Assembly (NCBI RefSeq): GCF_000717995.1
Contig: NZ_JODM01000016.1
Location: 1-64,000, forward strand
Source: Streptomyces violaceorubidus
Lineage (GTDB): Bacteria; Actinomycetota; Actinomycetes; Streptomycetales; Streptomycetaceae
DNA: 64,000 nucleotides
Direction: 5' to 3'
The notes beneath the pieces were generated by a model that made no database searches, had not been told where the DNA came from, and saw only the letters and a program-made list of their open reading frames with translations. Made by a program: the position numbers and the translations under genes. Within the stretch, counting starts at the first letter, position 1, and every line of letters begins with the position of its first letter. Below, piece after piece: positions 32,590 to 41,841 of the stretch.

Positions 32590-33090
32590 TCAGGCGGACC
32601 GGGTCAGGATCCGCAGCACCTCAAGGGTGCGCGGCTCGGCCTCCGGGTCCTCCCCGTCGCTGCTGGCCAGCCGTACGTGCGCGTCGCGCGCCGCCCGCAC
32701 CGCCTCCGGCCAGTCGGTGTGCTCCAGGTACGCGGTGACCGGCGCGTCCGGCCCCACCTGGTGCATGATCCGCAGGACCCGCAGCACGGCGGTGTCGACC
32801 AGCGCCGCCTCCTGCGAGTCGCGGAAGACCGTGCCCACGTACTTCTCGGCCGACCAGTGGTCCAGCCAGGTGTCCTCCACCAGCCGGTACACGGCGTCGG
32901 TGACGTCTCCGTAGCCGTCGACGCCGGCCAGCCAGACGTCCCGTTGGAAGGCGGGGGCGGAGAGCATGTGCAGCGCGGAGCGCACCTGACTGCGCCAGCG
33001 CCACCACGGCATGTCGTTGAGTGGCATGCCGCCCATGGTGGTGGAGCGACGGCCGCGACGGGAAGAGTTCTCCGAACCTTGCACGGTCAT
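32590..33090 (-). CDS. SCO4402 family protein, function unknown
   Basis: A 166-residue soluble, mostly helical protein of a conserved Streptomyces family named after SCO4402. Conserved-looking segments are M-P-W-W-R-W-R-S-Q-V-R-S-A-L-H-M-L-S and D-G-Y-G-D-V-T-D-A-V-Y-R-L-V. The ATG at 33090 gives a 23-residue Ser/Arg-rich leader; the ATG at 33021 (M-G-G-M-P-L-N-D) is an alternative start. No motif indicates a reaction. Located just upstream of purU on the same strand. Confidence 0.75.
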   Translation of the reverse strand: MTVQGSENSSRRGRRSTTMGGMPLNDMPWWRWRSQVRSALHMLSAPAFQRDVWLAGVDGYGDVTDAVYRLVEDTWLDHWSAEKYVGTVFRDSQEAALVDTAVLRVLRIMHQVGPDAPVTAYLEHTDWPEAVRAARDAHVRLASSDGEDPEAEPRTLEVLRILTRSA

Positions 33091-33206
33091 CGATCCTACG
33101 TTCCTCTTCCCCGCGCCCCGCCGGCCCCCGCAATTCACCTCCGCGTCACCGCGCGTTGACCACGGGTCACTCCCGGGTTGGCCGGGTGACGGAATCGTGC
33201 CGGTAC

Positions 33207-34523
33207 ATGACCGGCAGGCGACCCCATCGCAGCACATGTCCCGGCGGCCTCCGCGGCCGCTCCCGGGCCACCCGCACCGGCGCCCTGACCGCGGGCGCGC
33301 TGGTGGCGTGCGCGTCACTCGCCGCCGGCTGCGGGGTCGTCCCCGGTGCCACGGGGGGCTCCGGGGACGGCCCGATCACCGTCATGACCTGGGCCCCGCA
33401 GGACACCGGCGCGACCAACAAGCCCGGCATGCCCGCCCTCGCCCAGGCCTACGCCCGCTGGGTCAACGGCCAGGGCGGCCTCGGCGGCCGCAAGCTCAAC
33501 GTCCTGACCTGCAACGACCACAACGACAGCGTGGCCGCCGCGAAGTGCGCCCGCCGCGCGGTCAAGGAGGACGCGGTCGCCGTCGTGGGCTCCTACAGCC
33601 AGTACGCCGACTCCTTCTTCCCCGTCCTGGAGGGCGCCCGCATCCCCTACATCGGCGGGTACGGCCTCACCAACACGGAGTTCACCAGTCCGCTGTCGTA
33701 CCCGGTCAACGGGGGCCAGCCGGCGCTGCTCGCGGGGCTGGGCGGCGCGCTCGCCCACTCCTGCGGGCCGGTCACGCTCGTCCGCCCCGACACGATCGCG
33801 GGCGACCAGCTGCCCGCGCTGCTGGACTCGGGGCTGGTCTCGGGCGGACACGAGCGCTCGCACGACCAGCGGGCCGCCGAGGACGCCACCGCCTACGACG
33901 ACCAGGCCGGCCGGGCACTGGCCCGGGAGGGCGCCGGCCAGGGGAAGCCGGGGTGCGTGGTGCCCGTCCTCGGGGACCGCACCGGCACCTTCATGGACTC
34001 CTTCCGGCGGGCCCGCGAGGGCCGTCCCGACGTGCGGACGGCGACCGTGCTCGGCAGCGTCGACCAGACGACGATCAACGCGAGCGGCGGGGCGTCCGGG
34101 CCCTACGAGGGGGCGTACGTCACCGGCTGGTACCCGGCGGTGGGCGACCCGGCCTGGGACCCGATGAAGAAGCTGACCAAGGAGCAGGCGTTCGGCGACA
34201 ACAACGTCGACGCGGCGGACGCCGGAGTGCAGACCACCTGGATCGCGTACACCGTCTTCAAGGAGGTCGTCGAGTCGCTCGGCGACGGCGAGGTGAGCGC
34301 CGACACCGTACGGCGGGCCCTCGACGACGGCCTGGAGGTCGGCACGGGCGGGCTCACTCCCGACCTCCGGTGGACGTTCGCCGACAAGCTGGCCTCGGTC
34401 GGCTTCCCCCGCCTGGTCAACGCCGACGTCACCCTCCAGCTCGTCCGGGACGGCCGCCTGGTCTCGGCCCGCCAGGGCGCCGTGGACACCACCCGCACCC
34501 TGCGCAACGCGGACGTGGCCTAG
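33207..34523 (+). CDS. ABC transporter substrate-binding lipoprotein (branched-chain amino acid type)
   Basis: A 438-residue periplasmic-binding-protein-fold lipoprotein. The N-terminal signal ends in lipobox L-A-A-G-C (Cys about residue 42). The receptor-like body of the Leu/Ile/Val type follows, with Y-A-R-W-V-N-G-Q-G-G-L-G-G-R, C-A-R-R-A-V-K-E-D-A-V-A-V-V-G and Y-I-G-G-Y-G. No permease or ATPase genes adjoin it, so it is an orphan binding protein, possibly working with an unlinked transporter or as a sensor. The ATG at 33207 is chosen by signal-peptide position; the ribosome site is weak. Confidence 0.82.
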   Translation: MTGRRPHRSTCPGGLRGRSRATRTGALTAGALVACASLAAGCGVVPGATGGSGDGPITVMTWAPQDTGATNKPGMPALAQAYARWVNGQGGLGGRKLNVLTCNDHNDSVAAAKCARRAVKEDAVAVVGSYSQYADSFFPVLEGARIPYIGGYGLTNTEFTSPLSYPVNGGQPALLAGLGGALAHSCGPVTLVRPDTIAGDQLPALLDSGLVSGGHERSHDQRAAEDATAYDDQAGRALAREGAGQGKPGCVVPVLGDRTGTFMDSFRRAREGRPDVRTATVLGSVDQTTINASGGASGPYEGAYVTGWYPAVGDPAWDPMKKLTKEQAFGDNNVDAADAGVQTTWIAYTVFKEVVESLGDGEVSADTVRRALDDGLEVGTGGLTPDLRWTFADKLASVGFPRLVNADVTLQLVRDGRLVSARQGAVDTTRTLRNADVA

Positions 34524-34532
34524 CCCGCCCCG

Positions 34533-34562
34533 CCGGCCGGCCCCCGCAAGGGAGCCGGCCGG
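34533..34562. terminator. bidirectional terminator hairpin
   Basis: Arms CCGGCCGGC (34533-34541) and GCCGGCCGG (34554-34562) with a 12-base loop that contains CCC/GGG able to extend the stem. Sits exactly between the convergent stops at 34523 and 34564. Confidence 0.75.
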
Positions 34563-34563
34563 T

Positions 34564-36243
34564 TCACAGCTGGGTCGGGCCGCGTTCGGTCAGGCCGTAC
34601 TCCTTGGCGATGGCGTTCCAGAGCGCCGCGGCCTTGGCCTTCTCCTTGCTGGCCGTGCCGCTCGCCCGGTTGGCCTCCGAGGGCTGGGTGGCGGCCCTGC
34701 CCTTCTTGCAGCCCTTCTTGCCGGCCGTCCGGTCGGCCCAGGCGGCGTAGTGGTTGTCGGCCGACGCCGAGGCCTGCCACGCCTTGGTGAGCGCGGCGGT
34801 CAGCTCGGTGTGCCGGGGCAGCCGGTCCACCGACAGCTTGGAGAGGCTGTCGACCAGCCCGCTGCGCTGCTTGGCGGCCTCACGCAGGTCCTTGGCCGCC
34901 TGGGAGAGGTTGTCGCAGGTCTTCACGTCCGCCACGGCGTTGATCACCGTGGTGCGGCCGGTGCCGCTGTCGGCGAGCAGCTTGTCCAGCTCGACGGCCT
35001 GCTGCCGGACCGGGTCGGCGGAGGGCGAGGCCGGGGCGGACGCGGACTCGGAGACGGGGGCGGTGGCGGACACCGTCTGGTTGCCGCCCTTGTCCTCGTC
35101 CTCTCCCCCGCCGGCCATCATCGCGCCGGCGCCGATCCCGACGACGGCGATGCCCACACCGACGGCGGCCAGGAGCGGCAGCCGCGAACCGCTGCGCCCA
35201 CCGCGGCCGCTCCGGCCGCCGCCGTCGTCGTTCCCGCGCCGCCTGCCGCCGCCACCGCCGACCGCGCCCTGCGGGGCGTACCCGGGCTGACCGCCGGGGT
35301 ACGGCGCCTGCGGCGCGTCGAAGCGGGGCATCTGCTGCGTGGCCGAGGCCGGGCCGTCGGCACCGGGGGCGCCGCGGAAGAGGTTGTCGAACTCGGCGGG
35401 CGGCTGACGCCCCTCGTCGGCGCCCGGCCCGGCGCCGAACGGGGCGCCGGCGGGGCCGCCGGGCACGGGCGCGATGAACTGCGTGGCCTCGGCGTCGGGA
35501 TGGGGCGCGGGTGCCGGGGGCGCGGGCTGGTGCCCGGCCGCGGGCGCCGCGGGGTACCCCGGCGCCTGGCCGAGGTACTGCGTCGCGTCACCGGCGTGCG
35601 GCTGCGCGGGCATCTCCGGGGGCAGCGCCCCCGGCCCCGCGGGCGGGACCGGCGGCAGGAACTGGGTGGCGCCCTCGTCGGCGGACGGCACGACCGGCGG
35701 CAGGTACTGCGTCGCGCCCTCGTCGGCGGGCGGCAGCGGCGCGAGGCCCCCACCGTGCTGCTGGTACGGCTGGTGCTGCTCGTGCTGCCGGTGCTGCTGC
35801 CCGTACGGCGGCTGTGCGCCGTAGGACGGGTCGCCCGCCGGTGTCCCGTACGACGGCGGCTGCGCACCCTCCGGCGGCAGCGGGCCGGGTCCGGCCTGCG
35901 GCGGCAGGGCCCCGGGGGTCTGTGCCGGGGCGCCCTGCGCGGGCGGCCAGGCCTGCGGAGGCGCGGACTGCTGCGGTGTCTGCGGCGCGCCCCACGGCTG
36001 GGCGTCGGCCGGGGTGGGCCAGCCCTGGCCGGGGGACGGGTCCTGCTGCTGCCCGGGCCCCCACGGCCGGTCCCAGGCCTGGCCACCGGGCGGTGCGGAG
36101 GCGGGCGCCGGGCCACCGGCCTGCGGGCCGACGGGAGTGCCGGCCAGACCGGGCAGCAAGGGCTCGCCACCGTCCGAGGGCAGCACGATGCCTTCGCGCG
36201 CTTGCCGCGGCGAGGGCTCCTCGCCCTGTCCACTCTGCGTCAC
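34564..36243 (-). CDS. proline/glutamine-rich membrane protein with repeated ATQ(Y/F) motifs
   Basis: A 559-residue protein. Residues 1 to about 345 are cytoplasmic and disordered-looking, rich in Pro, Gln, Gly and Ala, with five spaced motifs: G-A-T-Q-Y-L-P-P-V, G-A-T-Q-F-L-P-P-V, D-A-T-Q-Y-L-G-Q, E-A-T-Q-F-I-A-P-V and S-A-T-Q-Q-M. One transmembrane helix (about 352-375, G-V-G-I-A-V-V-G-I-G-A-G-A-M-M-A) leads to an outer domain of about 180 residues with C-D-N-L-S-Q-A-A-K-D-L-R-E-A-A. The function is unknown. The regular T-Q-(Y/F) sites could be phosphothreonine sites for kinase/FHA signalling (inference). Confidence 0.75.
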   Translation of the reverse strand: MTQSGQGEEPSPRQAREGIVLPSDGGEPLLPGLAGTPVGPQAGGPAPASAPPGGQAWDRPWGPGQQQDPSPGQGWPTPADAQPWGAPQTPQQSAPPQAWPPAQGAPAQTPGALPPQAGPGPLPPEGAQPPSYGTPAGDPSYGAQPPYGQQHRQHEQHQPYQQHGGGLAPLPPADEGATQYLPPVVPSADEGATQFLPPVPPAGPGALPPEMPAQPHAGDATQYLGQAPGYPAAPAAGHQPAPPAPAPHPDAEATQFIAPVPGGPAGAPFGAGPGADEGRQPPAEFDNLFRGAPGADGPASATQQMPRFDAPQAPYPGGQPGYAPQGAVGGGGGRRRGNDDGGGRSGRGGRSGSRLPLLAAVGVGIAVVGIGAGAMMAGGGEDEDKGGNQTVSATAPVSESASAPASPSADPVRQQAVELDKLLADSGTGRTTVINAVADVKTCDNLSQAAKDLREAAKQRSGLVDSLSKLSVDRLPRHTELTAALTKAWQASASADNHYAAWADRTAGKKGCKKGRAATQPSEANRASGTASKEKAKAAALWNAIAKEYGLTERGPTQL

Positions 36244-36454
36244 CGGGACTCCTACGAATGGGGGACCTTCGGAATCGTCGGCTCACGCTACCGGGTCCCC
36301 CGAGCCCACTGCCACGCCGCCCGGGGCGTCAACTCCTTCCCTGTGACAGCAGTAACAAAACCGGGCCGCGGCGCGCTGTTGATGTCCCCTTCCGCCCACC
36401 GCGGCGGAGTTTCACCCCCGTTCACCCCTGTTCACCCCTGCGCGCCCCGCCCGT

Positions 36455-37840
36455 TCACGCGGCGGCCTGCAGGTCGAGCCGGGCGCCGAACTCCCTGACC
36501 ACGGCTTCTTCCCGGTACGGCTCCAGCCGGGCCTGGAAGTCGTCCAGGTACTCCGCGCCCCGGTTCGAGCGCAGCGTCTCCAGCAGTTCCACCGCCTTCG
36601 TCGCCGTGTTGCAGGCCTGTTCGATCTCGCGCTGCTGCACCTGCGCCGTGGCCAACAGCACATGGCCGATGGCCCGCCTGCGCGCCCGTGACTCGGGGTG
36701 CCCCTCCAGGGACTGCCGTGCGTAGCGGGCGGCCGCGTCCGCCTGGCCCAGGTCCCGGTGGCAGTGGGCCAACTCGTCGGCGAGATAGGCCTCGTCGAAG
36801 TGCGCGATCCACACCGGGTCGTCCCCGGCGGCCGGATCGGCCGACTCCATCGCGCCGACCGCCCGCCCGGCCGCCTCGTGGGCCGCCCGTACGTCGCCCA
36901 GGAGCGCGTGGCCGCGGGCCTCGGCCGCGTGGAACATCGACTCCGCGCGCGGCGTCACCCGCCCGCGTGCGCCCTCCTGCGCCGCCCGCGCCAACTGGGC
37001 GATCTCGCGCGGGTTCCCGAGCTGCGCCGCGAGGTGGCTCATGGAGGCGGCGAGGACGTACCCGCCGTAGCCGCGGTCCCCGGCGGCCTGGGCGAGCCGC
37101 AGCGACTGGATGTAGTACCGCTGGGCGAGGCCGGGTTGGCCGGTGTCCACGGCCATGTATCCGGCCAGTTCGGTCAGGCGGGCGACGGTGGCGAACAGGT
37201 CCCGTCCGACCGCCTCCCGGTAGGAGCCGGCCAGCAGCCCCGAGACGACGCTGTTCAGATAGTGCACGAGGACCGGGCGCACGTGCCCGCTGCCGTACTG
37301 GTGGTCCAGGTCCACCAGGGCCTGGGTCATCGCCCGTACGGCCGCCACGTCGGACTGGCCCACCCGCGGCCCCGCCGAACGCGACACCTGCGGATCGGGG
37401 GCGGAAATCAGCCAGTCCCGGCTGGGTTCGACGAGCGCCGAGGCGGCGACGGAGGAACCCGACAGGAAGTCCCGGCGCCCCACGTCGCTGCGCCACAGCT
37501 CGCAGACCTGCTCGATGGCTCCCAGTACCGTCGGCGAGAACTGGAGGCCGATGCCGGACGCGAGGTTCTTGCCGTTGGCCATGCCGATCTCGTCGATCGT
37601 GACCGTGCGGCCGAGCTTGCGTCCGAGCGCCTCGGCGATGATCGCCGGTGCCCGGCCCCGCGGTTGCTGTCCGCGCAGCCAGCGGGCCACGGAGGTCTTG
37701 TCGTACCGCAGGTCGAGACCGTGCTCGACCCCGCACACGTTGACCCGGCGGGCGAGGCCCGCGTTCGAGCAGCCCGCTTCCTGAATGAGCGCCTGCAGTC
37801 GTTCGTTCGGCTGCCGCGCGACGAGAGGCCTTGCGGCCAT
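36455..37840 (-). CDS. XRE-like regulator with TPR-type C-terminal region
   Basis: A 461-residue protein with an N-terminal helix-turn-helix (about residues 8-70; G-L-A-R-R-V-N and T-S-V-A-R-W-L-R-G-Q-Q-P-R-G) followed by an alpha-helical repeat region of TPR character to the end (G-Y-M-A-V-D-T-G-Q-P-G-L-A-Q-R-Y-Y-I-Q-S). The layout recalls the NsdA-type regulators that tune sporulation and antibiotic production in Streptomyces, but the sequence is not NsdA itself. The ATG at 37840 is preceded by GGGGGTT. Divergent from the prim-pol-like gene. Confidence 0.78.
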   Translation of the reverse strand: MAARPLVARQPNERLQALIQEAGCSNAGLARRVNVCGVEHGLDLRYDKTSVARWLRGQQPRGRAPAIIAEALGRKLGRTVTIDEIGMANGKNLASGIGLQFSPTVLGAIEQVCELWRSDVGRRDFLSGSSVAASALVEPSRDWLISAPDPQVSRSAGPRVGQSDVAAVRAMTQALVDLDHQYGSGHVRPVLVHYLNSVVSGLLAGSYREAVGRDLFATVARLTELAGYMAVDTGQPGLAQRYYIQSLRLAQAAGDRGYGGYVLAASMSHLAAQLGNPREIAQLARAAQEGARGRVTPRAESMFHAAEARGHALLGDVRAAHEAAGRAVGAMESADPAAGDDPVWIAHFDEAYLADELAHCHRDLGQADAAARYARQSLEGHPESRARRRAIGHVLLATAQVQQREIEQACNTATKAVELLETLRSNRGAEYLDDFQARLEPYREEAVVREFGARLDLQAAA

Positions 37841-38148
37841 GGCGTAACCCCCATGCGGTCTCATGCGGTCTCGAAGCTGTCCCGGCGGATCGGTGAGGTG
37901 GATGCGACGGATCCGGCCGTGAAGATCAATGCCCAGTCGATGTGCCGACAATGCGAGACTTGCGAACTTTGCGAGGATTGCCGGGGTGACGGCCGGTGCC
38001 GGCCCCAGTGCTGGCTACCCAGCTCCCGCGGTGAATCCTCCTGCGCGCCCCCGCCTGTGCACCCATGCGCCCCGAAAGCGGCGCCGATGCACCTCCCCCG
38101 CGCGCGCGGCGCCCGTAACCCCCGGTGGGCACGGGAGTTGAGTCCCAC

Positions 38149-38802
38149 GTGGAAGAGACCATCCCCGGCACCGAAGCCGCCCAGATCCCGCAGCAGCGCG
38201 GCACCTCGCTGCTGGAGACCGCCGTTCGCTACACCGAGGAGCGCCACTGGGACGTGTTTCCCGGCACCTGGCTGGTGCCCGCCGGCGGGGCGCAGCGCTG
38301 CTCCTGCGGCGACCCGGCGTGCGCCGCCCCGGGCGCGCACCCGGCGCGCGAGGACTGGGCGGCGCAGGCCACGGGCAGCGCGACCGTCGTGCGGCGGATG
38401 TGGCAGAAGCAGCAGTCGGCCTCGATCCTGCTGCCCACGGGGCGGACCTTCGACGCGATCGACGTGCCCGAGACCGCCGGGTTCCTGGCGCTGGCCCGGA
38501 TGCAGCGGATGGAACTGACGCTGGGACCGGTGACGCTGGCGCCCGACCGCCGGATGCGGTTCTTCGTCCTTCCGGGTGCCGGGGCCAAAGTGCCGGACCT
38601 CGTGCGGCGGTTGGGGTGGGCGCCCCGAGTGCTCGATCTGGGCGTGCTCGGTGAGGGGGCGTACGTGGCGGCGCCGCCGACGCGGTTCGGGTCGTGGGGC
38701 GCGGTGCAGTGGGCCTGCCGGCCCACGCCGGCGAATCGGTGGCTGCCGGATGTGGAGGAGTTGATCTCGCCGTTGGCGTATGCGTGCGGCCGGGATCGTT
38801 AG
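38149..38802 (+). CDS. bifunctional primase/polymerase-like (prim-pol) N-terminal domain protein
   Basis: A 217-residue protein matching a Streptomyces family annotated as bifunctional DNA primase/polymerase. Features: W-D-V-F-P-G-T-W-L (where prim-pol domains have W-x-V-x-P), a zinc-site-like C-S-C-G-D-P-A-C-A-A-P-G-A-H-P-A, L-P-T-G-R-T-F-D-A-I-D-V-P in place of the metal-binding strand, and a late A-A-P-P-T-R-F-G. At this length it lacks helicase or other domains, so replication activity is doubtful. The GTG at 38149 was chosen because GGGAG lies upstream and the protein family starts there; a GTG at 38125 is in frame. Confidence 0.75.
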   Translation: MEETIPGTEAAQIPQQRGTSLLETAVRYTEERHWDVFPGTWLVPAGGAQRCSCGDPACAAPGAHPAREDWAAQATGSATVVRRMWQKQQSASILLPTGRTFDAIDVPETAGFLALARMQRMELTLGPVTLAPDRRMRFFVLPGAGAKVPDLVRRLGWAPRVLDLGVLGEGAYVAAPPTRFGSWGAVQWACRPTPANRWLPDVEELISPLAYACGRDR

Positions 38803-38950
38803 GGACGCCTGCTCGTCCGCCGGGTTGCTCGGCTTCGGCGGCGGCGGCCGGCCGGTCGCGTGGTCGCTCGCACGGTCGCTCGCGCGGTTCCCCGCACCCC
38901 CTTCGGGGCGCTGCTCCCCCGTAGGGTGCGAAGCGACGGAGGGAGACGTG

Positions 38951-39724
38951 GTGAGTAGCAGCGCCGTGCGGGTTGAGGGGCTCTGGAAGCGGTTCGGGCA
39001 GCAGGTCGCCGTGGGCGGGATCGATCTGGAGTTGCCGGCGGGGAGGTTCATCGGGCTCGTCGGGCCCAACGGGGCCGGGAAGACCACCACGCTCTCCATG
39101 GTGACCGGGCTGCTGCGGCCGGACCGGGGGACGGTCGAGGTCGTGGGACACGACGTGTGGCGCGATCCCGTCGAGGTGAAGGCCAGGATCGGGGTGCTGC
39201 CCGAGGGGCTGCGGCTGTTCGAGCGGCTGTCGGGGCGGGAACTGCTCGGCTACACCGGCCGGTTGCGCGGACTGCCCGGCGAGGAGGTCGACAGGCGGGC
39301 CACGCAGCTCCTCGACGTGCTGGACCTCGCGGGGGCCCAGCACAAGCTGGTCGTCGACTACTCGACCGGCATGCGGAAGAAGATCGGTCTCGCCGCCGCC
39401 CTGCTGCACAATCCGGAAGTGCTGTTCCTGGACGAGCCGTTCGAGGGCGTCGACCCGGTGTCCGCGCAGATCATCCGGGGCGTTCTGGAGCGCTACACCG
39501 CCTCCGGCGCCACCGTCGTCTTCTCCTCCCACGTCATGGAGCTGGTCGAGTCGCTGTGCGACTGGGTGGCCGTCATGGCCGCCGGCCGGATCCGGGCCAC
39601 CGGAACGCTCGCGGAGGTGCGCGGCGAGGCGGACTCCTTGCAGGAGGCGTTCCTCGAACTCGTCGGTGCGGGGGGCCGGGACGCCGGATCGGACCTGGAC
39701 TGGCTGGGCGGCGGCGCCCGATGA
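38951..39724 (+). CDS. ABC transporter ATP-binding protein
   Basis: A 257-residue ABC ATPase: Walker A G-P-N-G-A-G-K-T-T-T (about residues 38-47), Q-loop region G-V-L-P-E-G-L-R, signature Y-S-T-G-M-R-K-K-I (a variant of LSGGQ) and Walker B V-L-F-L-D-E-P-F-E-G-V-D. It groups with drug/export-type DrrA or ABC-2 ATPases. Tandem GTGs at 38948 and 38951 follow GGAGGG; the second has better spacing. The stop overlaps an ATG as ATGA, coupling it to the permease at 39721, which is frameshifted here. Confidence 0.9.
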   Translation: MSSSAVRVEGLWKRFGQQVAVGGIDLELPAGRFIGLVGPNGAGKTTTLSMVTGLLRPDRGTVEVVGHDVWRDPVEVKARIGVLPEGLRLFERLSGRELLGYTGRLRGLPGEEVDRRATQLLDVLDLAGAQHKLVVDYSTGMRKKIGLAAALLHNPEVLFLDEPFEGVDPVSAQIIRGVLERYTASGATVVFSSHVMELVESLCDWVAVMAAGRIRATGTLAEVRGEADSLQEAFLELVGAGGRDAGSDLDWLGGGAR

Positions 39725-41380
39725 GCACGCCCACCCCGCCGGGGGCGCCGGTCACACCTGTCCCCTCGGCCACACCGGTCATGTCCGTCACGTCCGTCAC
39801 ATCCGTCACATCGTCTTCGTACGGCTGAAGCTGTCGCTCCTGCGCAACGGACTGCGGCAGTCCGGCGGACGGCGGGCCGCCTATGTCGCCTCCGCCGCCC
39901 TCGTGCTGCTCTTCACCGCGCTCCAGCTGATCGGTCTGATCGCCCTGCGCGGGTACGCCCACGTGGACTCGCTGGTCGTGCTGCTCGCGGCGGTGCTCGC
40001 GCTGGGCTGGGCGGTGATGCCGCTGTTCTTCCCCGGCGGCGACGAGACGCTCGACCCCACCCGGCTGGTGATGCTGCCGCTGCGGCCCGGCCCCCTGGTG
40101 CGGGCCCTGCTCGTCTCCTCGCTGGTGGGCATCGGACCGCTGTTCACCCTGTGCGTGTTCGCCGGTTCGGTGGTCGCGGTCGCGCACGGCGGGGCGGCAT
40201 ACGCCGTGGGGGTCGTCGGCGCGGTCCTCGCGCTGCTGGTGTGCGTCACCCTGGCGCGGGCCGTCGCCGCCGCCAACGTACGGCTGCTGACCAGCCGCAA
40301 GGGGCGCGATCTCGCGGTGCTGAGCGGGCTGGTCGTCGCGGTGGGCGCGCAGCTCGTCAACTTCGGCGCGCAGCGGCTGGGTTCCTCGGGGCTCGGCGAG
40401 CTGGACCCGGTGGCGGACGTGGTGCGCTGGGTACCGCCCGCGTCGGCGGTCGACGCGATGGACGCGGCGAGCCACGGGTCGTACGGCACCGCGCTGGCCC
40501 AGCTGGCGCTGACCGCCGCCGCGCTGGTGCTGCTGCTGCGGGTTTGGGCGGGGCACCTGACGCGGCTGATGACCTGCCCGACGGCTCCACCGTCCGGAGC
40601 GACACCGGCGCGGCGCGCGAACGCGGCTCGGCCGGACTCGCCCGGTGGCTCCCGGCGGGCCGTACCGGCACCACCATGGAGCGCACCCTGCGCTATGTGT
40701 GGCGCGACCCGAAGACCAAGGCGGCGTGGGTGACCTCGCTGGCCATCGGCCTGATCGTGCCGGTGTTCAACGCCTGGCAGGGCACCGGCTCGGTCTACTT
40801 CGCCTGCTTCGCCGCCGGGATGCTCGGCATCCAGATGTACAACCAGTTCGGGCAGGACACATCCGCGTTCTGGATGGTCGCGACGACGATCTCCTCGACC
40901 CGGGACGCCTACGTCGAGCTGCGGGCCCGCGCGCTGGCGCTGCTGCTGATCACGCTGCCGTACGCCACCCTCGTCACGGTCCTGACCACCGCGATGCTCG
41001 ACGACTGGCGGGCCCTGCCCGAGGCGCTCGGCCTGTCCTTCGCACTGCTCGGCGCGATGCTGGCGACCGGTGCGTGGACCTCGGCGCGCTTCCCGTACTC
41101 CATCCCGCAGGAGGGGTACAAGAACGTCGCCCCGGGTCAGGTCGGGCTGGCCTGGGTCTCGATCTTCGGCGGCATGATCGGCGCGGCCCTGCTGTGCGCG
41201 CCCGTGATCGCGCTCACGATCTGGCTGAACGTGAGCGAGGGCCCCGAGGGCATGGGCTGGGTACTGCTGCCGGTCGGCGCGGTGTACGGCGCCACGCTGA
41301 CCCTGCTGGGCCTGCGACTGGCCGCGCCGCGGACGGCGGGCCGACTGCCGGAGATCCTCGCGGCGGTCAGCAAGGGGTGA
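39721..41380 (+). pseudogene. ABC-2-type permease, two apparent frameshifts
   Basis: The coupled ATG at 39721 opens a frame that stops at 39828 (S-V-T-S-V-T-S-V-T-S-S-S-Y-G). Permease sequence in another frame starts at about 39811 (F-V-R-L-K-L-S-L-L-R-N-G-L) and runs through some six hydrophobic segments to L-T-R-L-M-T at about 40573, then degenerates. A third frame continues as P-D-G-S-T-V-R-S-D, R-T-L-R-Y-V-W-R-D-P-K-T-K and further hydrophobic segments to the stop at 41378-41380. So the permease of about 530 residues needs two frame changes, near 39780-39825 (in a 9-bp repeat) and near 40574. Either a real pseudogene or assembly errors. Confidence 0.75.
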
Positions 41381-41439
41381 CGGACCGGGCTCCCTGACGC
41401 GGGCGGCACACGGTGAGGGGAGCCGGGGCACGCTGGGCA

Positions 41440-41841
41440 CACGGCGAGCGGGCGGGGGCGGGGCGGGGCGGGGCGGGGCGGGGCAGTGAGCGGGCGGCAC
41501 CCGGTGAGTGGCCGCCCACGGTCCACGAGCGGCGGGCGGGCGCAGGGGCGGCAGGGGACCGCAGGCGCGCACGGGCCGCCGGACGGAAGCGGGCGGCAGG
41601 GGGAGCCGCAGGCGGACGATGGACAGCAAGCGGCAGACAGCGCACAGGCCGCCAGGCCGCGCACGGACCGAAGGTACGCGGCAGACGGACCGCAGGCCGA
41701 CGGGGGACAGCAGACGGCAGACAGCGCACAGGCCGCCAGGCCGCGCACGGACCGGAAGCGGGCGACAGGCAGTGCACGGGCGGCGGGCGGCGCGCAGCGG
41801 GCGGCGGGTGCGCACGGGCGGTGCACGGGCCGGAAGGGCGG
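41440..41841. repeat. repeat-rich, G-tract-rich intergenic region
   Basis: No gene between the permease and the hydrolase. A run of GGGGC units (about 41450-41485) could form G-quadruplexes on the plus strand. A 50-base sequence at 41621-41670 recurs at 41705-41754 with only two differences (84-base offset). It begins GGACAGC and contains GGCAGACAGCGCACAGGCC. The remaining sequence is variations on CGGGCGGC/ACGGACCG, so it looks built by repeated short duplications. Confidence 0.75.

Noticed and set aside
39157..39828. Plus-strand frame ending at 39828 as a separate gene
   Set aside because: Its upstream part is a shadow of the ABC ATPase gene; only the last 36 codons from the ATG at 39721 could be translated, and these are read as the damaged start of the permease.
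41137..41826. Cys/Ala/Pro-rich minus-strand frame over the repeat region
   Set aside because: It is a translation of the GGGGC and 50-bp repeats and runs into the permease on the other strand; no start signal.
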